A stretch of DNA of 64,000 nucleotides. It comes from Closterium sp. Naga37s-1. Its lineage: Eukaryota > Streptophyta > Zygnematophyceae > Desmidiales > Closteriaceae. Within the stretch, counting starts at the first letter, position 1; the number at the start of each line of letters is the position of its first letter. Under the pieces are notes generated by a model. The model worked only from the letters and a program-made list of their open reading frames with translations. It had not been told where the DNA came from and ran no database searches. Location of the stretch: NCBI GenBank assembly GCA_947471745.1, contig CANJKZ010000513.1:248001-312000 (forward strand), read 5' to 3'. Shown here in pieces: positions 57,390 to 64,000 of this stretch. A program made the translations under genes and the position numbers.

Positions 57390-60300
57390 GTGCCCCACAG
57401 CAGTTCCTCCTGTTCCTGTTCCTACTGTACTACTGCTACTGTTCCTGCTGCTACTGCTGCCATTATGGCCACTCCCTCTGTTCTCACCTTTGACGCTGAG
57501 GGCCGCCCGATTAAGTTTGAGGTCTGGCTAGATGACCTCCACCTGTTCCTTCAGATCACTGCCAAGGATGATGTGTCCCTCTATGATCACACATCCGGCG
57601 CTGCTCCTGCACCTCCTGCTACTGCTGACATCACTGCCCGCTCCCAGTGGCAGACCCGTGATGCTCACGCTCGCCTAGCCGTTCGCAGCCACCTACCGCT
57701 AGATGAGCGCGAGCACTTCGGCCAGCATAAGACAGCTCAGGAGCTGTACGACGCAGTAGTCGCACGCTACTCCTCTCCTGCCACTGCTGCTATAGGCCGT
57801 CTCTCACTGCCCTATCTCTTCCCGGACCTGTCCGCGTTTGCCACTGTAGCTGACCTCATCACCCACCTCCGTACCAGTGACCTCCGCTACCGTGCCGCTC
57901 TCCCCCCCGATTTCCTCGCCAAGAACCCCCCCCCGATGTACCTCACACTGTACCACCTTGTCACCCGCCTCCCTGACTCCCTTCGCTGTGTCAGGGACCA
58001 GTTCCTTGCCCTCTCCCCCACTGACCTCACTGTCGACCTCCTCGAGAAGGACCTCCTAGCAGCTGAGAAAAGCATTGTAGCTGTAGGTGCCTCTCATGGC
58101 GACCCCCGCACCCCCTTCTTTGAGGGGTGCTCCCCCTCCCCCCTCCTCCCCTCCATTGCATCTGCTGCTGCTGTCGGCTACCTCGGAGCTGAGGGAGTCG
58201 GGGCTGCGTCTGCTCCCAGTGGGAGACGCAAGGGCGGCAGGGGCAAGGGGGGCAGGGGTGGTGGAGGTGGACGAGGGGGCGGCGGCAGTGGAGGGGGTGG
58301 GGTGGGCGGGGGTGGTGGCGGGGGTGGGAGTGGCGCGGGTGGTGGGGGGGGCAGTGGCGGCACAGGGGGTGGTGGCGGTGGCGGTGGTGGGGGTGGTGGG
58401 GGCGGTGGGGGCGGTGGAGGCAGTGGTGGCGGTGGTGGAGCGGTGCAGCGTGGGGGGTTTGGCGGCGGCCAGAGGCAGCAGCAGCAGACTCCCTCGCCCC
58501 AGCAACTCCGTGAGTGGTACTCTCAGCGTGGGGGGTCTGGGGGGGGAGGTACCTGCCCGTACGTCATCCGCACAGGTGACCGCACTGGCCAGACCTGTGG
58601 GAGGTTCCACACGGAGCAGCGCTGCTTCTTTCGTCTTGACGACGCCTGGCGTGCGCAGTTTCCTGACGCCACTGAGCTGCCCCGCTGGGCTGACCTGCTT
58701 AGGAAGAACATTGATATCTTTGCTCTTGACTTTGATGCTATCCTTGGTGCCATGTATGCATTGACTATTAGTGTTGAGGGTGACTGTTACCTGAGTGTAC
58801 CGCCAGACCCTGGCATTGGGACCAGTGAGACAGCTCCTCCAGGTGCTAGTGCGTCTGCTCCCCTAGGTCCTGGTGAGGCTACTGCTCTTGGTGCCAGTGC
58901 GTCTGCTGCCCTAGGTCCTGGTGAGGCTGCTGCTCTTGGTGCTAGTGCGTCTGCTCCCCCAGGTGCTAGTACGTCTGCGCTTGCTGGTACTGCGTCCACT
59001 GAGGCACTGCACACCTTCACACTCGACTCGGGTGCTTCCCGCTGCTTCTTCCGTGACCGCACTGCCCTTGAGCAGCTAGCTCGGCCGGTTGCTGTCTCTC
59101 TCGCTGACCCCTCTGGGGGCCCGGTCATTGCGACCTCCTCCACTGTCCTCCCTTGTCCTGCGGTCCCGTCCGGCACCCTGTCGGGCCTTTACCTCCCCTC
59201 GTTCTCTACGAACTTGGTGGCGGGCTCTGCTCTTCAGGATGGGGGTGTTCACCAGTTCACCCCTGCCTATGAGCGTGTGACCCACTGTACGTGTGCTAGG
59301 ACAGGTCGCCACCTAGCTACCTTCACTCGGCAGCCGGGGTCGGACCTGTACACACTGACCACTGAGTCCCCTCAGGTAGCTGCGTCTGCGTCTGCGTCAG
59401 GTCAGCTGTCGGCCCCCTGCTCGTGTCGCTCCCTGTCACACCAGACCGTTCTCTGGCACCACCGTCTTGGTCACCCGTCAGTGCAGCGCCTTCGTGGCAT
59501 GCACTCCCGGTACCTTGTCTCTGGTCTTCCCAGGGTTCTCCCTCCCCTCCCACCCTCGCCTGCTCCTCCCTGTCTTCCCTGCGTCGAGGGGCGGCAGCGC
59601 GCCGCTCCTCACTCCTCCTCGTTCCCTCCCACAGAGGCTCCTCTGCAGACTCTCCACCTGGACGTGTGGGGCCCAGCCCGCGTCCGTGGACGGGGCCACG
59701 AGCGGTACTTACTGCTGGTTGTCGCCGACTACACGCGCTACACCACGGTCTTCCCCTTGCGCACCAAGGGTGAGGTCCCTGATGTTTTGATCCCCTGGAT
59801 CCGCGCTGCTCGTCTCCAGCTCCGCGACCGGTTCCAGTCGGACTTTCCCGTCCTGCGTCTGCACTCTGACCGAGGTGGTGAGTTCTCCTCTGACCTCCTG
59901 GCAGCCTACTGTGCGGAGCACGGCATCCGCCAGACTTTCACGCTTCCGGCCTCTCCTCAGCAGAATGGGGTTGCTGAGCGCCGCATTGGCTTGGTCATGG
60001 AGATCGCTCGTACCTCCTTGATCCATGCGGCTGCCCCCCATTTTCTGTGGCCGTTTGCGGTCCAGTACGCTGCGCATCAGCTCAACCTCTGGCCCCGTGT
60101 CTCCGCTCCGGAGACCTCGCCCACACTGCTGTGGACGGGGCAGGTTGGCGATGCGTCGCGTTTCCGTGTCTGGGGTACTCGTTCCTTTGTCCGTGATACC
60201 ACTGCGGACAAGCTCTCCGCCCGCGCTGTGCCTTGTGTCTTCCTTGGCTTTGTCCCCGACGCACCTGGTTGGCGGTTTTACCACCCCACCTCGCGCCGTG

Positions 60301-63300
60301 TCTTTGCGTCTCAGGACGTCACCTTTGACGAGTCGGTACCCTTCTACCGTCTGTTCCCCTACCGTACTGCTCCTCTCCCCCCCCCGCCTCTCTTCCTCAC
60401 CCCAGGTGCCCCTCCGGTAGACCCCCTCCCTCCCCAGGGTCCTGCTCCCTCCGGTGTTTCCCAGGTAGACGCAGTCGAGCCTGTCGAGGTAGCTGTTGAC
60501 TCTGGTCCAGAGCGGGGTACTGAGCCTGGGGGCACTGAGACTGGGGGTGCTGAGCCTGGGGGCACTGAGACTGGGGGTGCTGAGCCTGGGGGTGCTGCGA
60601 CTGGGGGTGCTGAGCCTGGGGGTGCTGCGACTGGGGGTGCTGAGCCTGGGGGTGCTGTGACTGGGGGTGCTGCGCCTTGGGGTGCTGCGACTGGGGGTGC
60701 TGAGCCTCGGGGTGCTGAGCCTGGGGGTGGTGACCCTGCTGGTGCTCCCTCTCCACAGCGACTACGTGAGTGGTACGCTCGGCGCTGCGGCCTCCGGAGT
60801 GGAGCCCCTCGTTTTGAGTTACCCCCTGCTAGAGGTACTGGAGCTACTGGAGGTGCTTCTGGTGCTGCTGGTGCTACTGGAGGTTCTGGAGCTGCGGGCG
60901 GTGCTGCCGGTGCTGCTAGAGGTACTGGGGCTGCTGGAGGTGCTGCTGGTGCTGCTGGTGCTGCTGGAGGTACTGGTGCTGCTGGCGGTGCTGCTGGTGC
61001 TGGTGGAGGTACTGGAGCTGCTGGAGGTGCTGCTGGGGGTACTGGAGCTGCTGTAGCTCCTATTGGTGCTCCTAGTCCTGGGACTGGTGGTGCTGCTGTC
61101 GCTGGTACTACTCGAGGTCCTGGGGTTGGCACTCCTGGAGGTGCTACTGGTGCTGCGGGAGCTGGAGCTACTGCTGGAGGTTCTGGTGCTGTCTCTGCTG
61201 GTTCTGGGGGAGCGTCACGGCCGCGGCCGTACTTCGTTCCGCTTCTTCGGCAGGTTCTTGGTCAGCCGCCTCCTCCTTGTCCTGCTCCCTCCTTAGGGTG
61301 TCCTTCGCCTGTCCGACCACAGTCGCAGTTCCAGCCCACCTCACCTCTTCCTGGTCCTTCTCCCTACACTGGTCCGACAGGAGGTCTTACAGAGCGTCGT
61401 GAGCCTGAGTCTCGTCCTGTGTCACCTGAGTCTCGTTCTGCGTCACCTGTTCGTGCTCCTCGCCCTAGTCGTCGTGTCCCACGTCAGCGTCCTCCTGCTG
61501 TCCCCGGCACTCACCCGATGCTGCTTCGTCTTTCCACTGCTCCACGGCGTGTCCCTCTGCCTTCTCCTCCTGCGTCCTCCCTTCCTGCCCCTGCTGACCC
61601 AGAGTCTGACTCTCTTCGTGCTGCTAGTCCTACTGTCGCGCGTCTCCTGTCCACAGTTGTCACTGACCCTTCCTTTGAGTCAGCTGCTGCGTCTGCCTTA
61701 GTCACTGAGCTTGTTGACTTTGCTGCTCACTGTAGACTAGACTACGCTGCCGGTCTTGTTGCTGAGTCTGAGTCTGTCTGTCCTCCGTCCGTTGGGGGTG
61801 AGTGTGCTCTTGGCACGGACGTTCTTGAGGACAGGCAGGAGGAGTTTGAGTGCTTTGCCGCCGCTGTACCTCATCTCGTGTCCATGCTGATTGCACCTGA
61901 GGGAGACCCGGATGCTCCAGACATCCCGACCCAGCGCTCTTACGCTGAGGCGATCGCGGGTGAGTACTCCTCTCAGTGGCAGTCAGCCATGGATGCAGAG
62001 ATGGCATCCTGGAAGTCCACTGGCACTTACGTCGACGAGGTTCCCCCTCCTGGGGCGAACATCGTCAGTGGCATGTGGATTTTCAGGGTGAAGCGGCCGC
62101 CAGGTTCTCCGCCTGTCTTCAAGGCTCGGTACGTCGCTCGAGGCTTCAGTCAGCGAGAGGGAGTAGACTTCTTTCAGACCTTCTCCCCCACCCCGAAGAT
62201 GACCACTCTTCGGGTGCTGCTGCACGTTGCCGCTCAGCGTGACTACGAGCTTCACTCTCTTGACTTCAGCACAGCTTTCTTGCAGGGCAGTCTGCACGAG
62301 GAGATCTGGCTGCGCCGTCCACCTGGCTTCACTGGGTCGTTTCCTCCTGGTACCCAGTGGAGCCTCCGGCGGCCGGTCTACGGTCTTCGCCAGGCTCCAC
62401 GTGAGTGGCACGACACACTGAGGACTACACTTGCGGCTCTTGGGTTCTCGTCTTCTACTGCTGACCCGTCGCTGTTCCTGCGCACCGACACTTCACTGCC
62501 GCCGTTCTACATCCTCGTGTACGTCGACGACTTGGTCTTTGCCACTGCTGACACTGAGGCTCTCGCCCACGTGAAGTCGGAGCTGCGGAAGAGACACACG
62601 TGCACAGACCTGGGTGAACTGACAAGCTATCTTGGCTTGCGGATCACCCGGGACAGAGCACGCCGCACCATCACACTGACTCAGTCACACATGGTGCAGC
62701 AGGTCCTTCAGCGCTTCGGCTTCACCTGGTCCTCAGCACAGGCCACTCCTCTGGCTATAGGTCACTCGCTCTCAGCTCTGCCTTCGGATGAGTCCGTAGA
62801 GCCTAGTGGTCCTTACCCAGAGCTAGTTGGTTGCCTCATGTACCTGATGACTTGCACTCGTCCTGACCTAGCATACCCTCTTGGCCTTCTGGCCCGCTAC
62901 GTGGCTCCTGGCAGGCACCGAAAGGTGCACTGGGATGCTGCAAAGAGGGTATTGCGCTACTTGTGCAGTACATCGGGCATGGGGCTCGTGCTTGGAGGGA
63001 GGCGCTCAGTTGTTCTCACTGGGCACTCAGACGCTTCTTGGGTTGACGACCAGGCTACTCAGCAGTCGTCACAGGGTTACACCTTCAGCTTTGGCTCTGG
63101 TTCATTTTCTTGGCGTTCTACTCGCTCGTCTTCAGTTCTCAGCTCCAGTTGTGAGGCTGAGATCTACGCCACAGCCATGGCTGCACAGGAGTTACGCTGG
63201 TTGACCTACCTTCTGACTGACCTGGGAGAGCGGCCTAGTTCTCCTCCAGTGCTGTACGTCGACAACAAGGCTGCCATTGCCTTGTGTCAGGAGCACAGAC

Positions 63301-63497
63301 TGGAGCACAGAACGAAGCACATCGCTCTCCGTTACTTCCTGGCTCGAGAGCTGCAGCAGCGTGGTCAGCTTTGTCTGCGTTACGTGGCCACTCGGGCCAA
63401 CACTGCTGATATATTCACCAAGGCACTTCAGCCTGGTGATCATCAGCGCTTCTGTACTGTCCTGGGGCTTGTGCCCACTGTTCCTCACTTACTGTAG
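57390..63497 (+). CDS. Copia gag-pol polyprotein, 2035 residues
   Basis: A single frame. Gag with FEVWLDDLHLFLQ and a long Gly-rich tract; an unusual Cys/His-containing end (CPYVIRTGDRTGQTCGRFH); protease (LDSGASRCFFRD); integrase (HHRLGHPSVQRL, then LHSDRGGEFSS and SPQQNGVAERRIG); linkers made of GGAEPGGAATGGAEPGGA-like and GAAGGA-rich repeats; reverse transcriptase (HSLDFSTAFLQG, ILVYVDDLVFA); and RNase H (SDASWVDDQATQQSSQGYTF, SSSCEAEIYATAMAAQELRW). About 500 residues longer than common Copia polyproteins, because of the repeat linkers. The GC content is distinctly higher than in the element at 42634. Confidence 0.92.
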   Translation: MPHSSSSCSCSYCTTATVPAATAAIMATPSVLTFDAEGRPIKFEVWLDDLHLFLQITAKDDVSLYDHTSGAAPAPPATADITARSQWQTRDAHARLAVRSHLPLDEREHFGQHKTAQELYDAVVARYSSPATAAIGRLSLPYLFPDLSAFATVADLITHLRTSDLRYRAALPPDFLAKNPPPMYLTLYHLVTRLPDSLRCVRDQFLALSPTDLTVDLLEKDLLAAEKSIVAVGASHGDPRTPFFEGCSPSPLLPSIASAAAVGYLGAEGVGAASAPSGRRKGGRGKGGRGGGGGRGGGGSGGGGVGGGGGGGGSGAGGGGGSGGTGGGGGGGGGGGGGGGGGGGSGGGGGAVQRGGFGGGQRQQQQTPSPQQLREWYSQRGGSGGGGTCPYVIRTGDRTGQTCGRFHTEQRCFFRLDDAWRAQFPDATELPRWADLLRKNIDIFALDFDAILGAMYALTISVEGDCYLSVPPDPGIGTSETAPPGASASAPLGPGEATALGASASAALGPGEAAALGASASAPPGASTSALAGTASTEALHTFTLDSGASRCFFRDRTALEQLARPVAVSLADPSGGPVIATSSTVLPCPAVPSGTLSGLYLPSFSTNLVAGSALQDGGVHQFTPAYERVTHCTCARTGRHLATFTRQPGSDLYTLTTESPQVAASASASGQLSAPCSCRSLSHQTVLWHHRLGHPSVQRLRGMHSRYLVSGLPRVLPPLPPSPAPPCLPCVEGRQRAAPHSSSFPPTEAPLQTLHLDVWGPARVRGRGHERYLLLVVADYTRYTTVFPLRTKGEVPDVLIPWIRAARLQLRDRFQSDFPVLRLHSDRGGEFSSDLLAAYCAEHGIRQTFTLPASPQQNGVAERRIGLVMEIARTSLIHAAAPHFLWPFAVQYAAHQLNLWPRVSAPETSPTLLWTGQVGDASRFRVWGTRSFVRDTTADKLSARAVPCVFLGFVPDAPGWRFYHPTSRRVFASQDVTFDESVPFYRLFPYRTAPLPPPPLFLTPGAPPVDPLPPQGPAPSGVSQVDAVEPVEVAVDSGPERGTEPGGTETGGAEPGGTETGGAEPGGAATGGAEPGGAATGGAEPGGAVTGGAAPWGAATGGAEPRGAEPGGGDPAGAPSPQRLREWYARRCGLRSGAPRFELPPARGTGATGGASGAAGATGGSGAAGGAAGAARGTGAAGGAAGAAGAAGGTGAAGGAAGAGGGTGAAGGAAGGTGAAVAPIGAPSPGTGGAAVAGTTRGPGVGTPGGATGAAGAGATAGGSGAVSAGSGGASRPRPYFVPLLRQVLGQPPPPCPAPSLGCPSPVRPQSQFQPTSPLPGPSPYTGPTGGLTERREPESRPVSPESRSASPVRAPRPSRRVPRQRPPAVPGTHPMLLRLSTAPRRVPLPSPPASSLPAPADPESDSLRAASPTVARLLSTVVTDPSFESAAASALVTELVDFAAHCRLDYAAGLVAESESVCPPSVGGECALGTDVLEDRQEEFECFAAAVPHLVSMLIAPEGDPDAPDIPTQRSYAEAIAGEYSSQWQSAMDAEMASWKSTGTYVDEVPPPGANIVSGMWIFRVKRPPGSPPVFKARYVARGFSQREGVDFFQTFSPTPKMTTLRVLLHVAAQRDYELHSLDFSTAFLQGSLHEEIWLRRPPGFTGSFPPGTQWSLRRPVYGLRQAPREWHDTLRTTLAALGFSSSTADPSLFLRTDTSLPPFYILVYVDDLVFATADTEALAHVKSELRKRHTCTDLGELTSYLGLRITRDRARRTITLTQSHMVQQVLQRFGFTWSSAQATPLAIGHSLSALPSDESVEPSGPYPELVGCLMYLMTCTRPDLAYPLGLLARYVAPGRHRKVHWDAAKRVLRYLCSTSGMGLVLGGRRSVVLTGHSDASWVDDQATQQSSQGYTFSFGSGSFSWRSTRSSSVLSSSCEAEIYATAMAAQELRWLTYLLTDLGERPSSPPVLYVDNKAAIALCQEHRLEHRTKHIALRYFLARELQQRGQLCLRYVATRANTADIFTKALQPGDHQRFCTVLGLVPTVPHLL

Positions 63498-63733
63498 GCT
63501 TTGTCTGTACTGTGATCTATATATATATATATATACCTGCTTGTTTGTTTTGTTAGGTTGAGATCACCTTGCTGTTTGTGTTGTCTATATATGCCTCTGC
63601 ATTTGAAGTGGCCCTGTGGCCCTTTGCTTGTGCTCAGACTGTGTGGTGACGTTGTGATCCACCCTGAGCTTGCTTTGCCTTTCTTGACTGGTCTTGTGAC
63701 CCCTTGCTCTCCCCCACTTTGCCTATGGGGGTG

Positions 63734-63862
63734 TGTCAAACATTATCATATATGTTATTGATGTGTAGGCTATAGTGGGTTAGCCTTTAGGGGGTACACA
63801 ACTCTAGGGTTTCATATTTGTACTCTCATCTTTCATAGTTCAATCACTTCTTCATTCTGACA
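63734..63862 (+). repeat. 3' LTR of the gene E Copia element
   Basis: 129 bp, same sequence as 56650-56778, followed by the GCATG target duplication and the rest of gene E exon 4. Confidence 0.93.
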
Positions 63863-64000
63863 GCATGCACGTTCCTCAACGCCAAGACTCTCGCGCGCAG
63901 CCGCAACTACGGAATGTACATATACAAGGTGGTCGGCAAAGACTACTGCAATACCATTTACTTCAGCAGCAAAGCCAACAATGACTGTAGCGACGGGATT

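Larger units (their letters stand above)
56650..63862 (+). mobile_element. Young, whole-looking Copia element inside an exon of gene E
   Basis: The 129-bp LTRs (56650-56778 and 63734-63862) look identical. A perfect 5-bp target duplication, GCATG, flanks the element (56645-56649 and 63863-63867). A TGGTATTACGAGC primer-binding-like site follows the 5' LTR, and a ttgcctatgggggtg purine tract precedes the 3' LTR. One long polyprotein frame fills the interior. It looks whole. The non-autonomous element at 20514-21970 shares its LTR and 3' internal sequence type. Confidence 0.95.

Overview
The window looks like nuclear DNA of a green plant of the streptophyte lineage. It has spliced genes with signal peptides, phytocyanin-like proteins, a plant-type GH5 beta-glucanase-like gene, full-length Copia elements, many minisatellites and fairly high GC. 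A zygnematophyte alga or an early land plant fits best. That placement is inference, and no ribosomal or organellar marker is present to fix it.

Layout. 546-5827 (-): 5' part of a GH5 exo-beta-1,3-glucanase-like gene that runs off the left edge. 7278-9724 (+): phytocyanin-like gene A. 10124-16189 (+): a five-exon gene resembling the BORC subunit BORCS5, with two minisatellites and a TTAA-type MITE in its introns. 17480-18818 (+): phytocyanin-like gene B. 19154-23540: pogo-like DNA transposon, with a small non-autonomous LTR element nested in its transposase. About 23650-28218: LINE of the restriction-like-endonuclease type. 28346-34417 (-): Copia element. 35307-35918 (+): small secreted protein SSP1. 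36840-42000: a shorter tandem copy of the BORCS5-like / phytocyanin / SSP block. It holds broken copies of the first two genes (phytocyanin copy C), a solo LTR of the 28346-34417 family, and the intact SSP2 (41130-41579). 42634-50914 (+): Copia element with 1.4-kb LTRs. 51463-52899 (+): phytocyanin-like gene D. 53970 to the right edge (+): phytocyanin-like gene E, whose last exon is split by a very young Copia element (56650-63862).

The gene models rest on splice-phase bookkeeping. The phytocyanin-like genes A, B, D and E all have a signal-peptide exon ending in phase 1, then a 17-nt microexon, an exon of about 103-112 nt and a last exon; the last exon is exactly 224 nt in A, B and D, and in E it is split and runs off the edge. 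They have lost the type-1 copper ligands.

The most unusual signal is a family of short palindromes, typically TTTTGAG-NNNN-CTCAAAA, seen only in host non-coding DNA. Their arms are constant, while the core changes in a way that mostly keeps its symmetry (GTCGAC, GACGTC, GTCAAC, GGCACC and others). Many sit exactly where a partial, tandemly repeated copy of a neighbouring exon (an 'exon echo') breaks off. Exon echoes occur beside every spliced host gene here. I do not know a described system that matches. All comparisons were made by eye.
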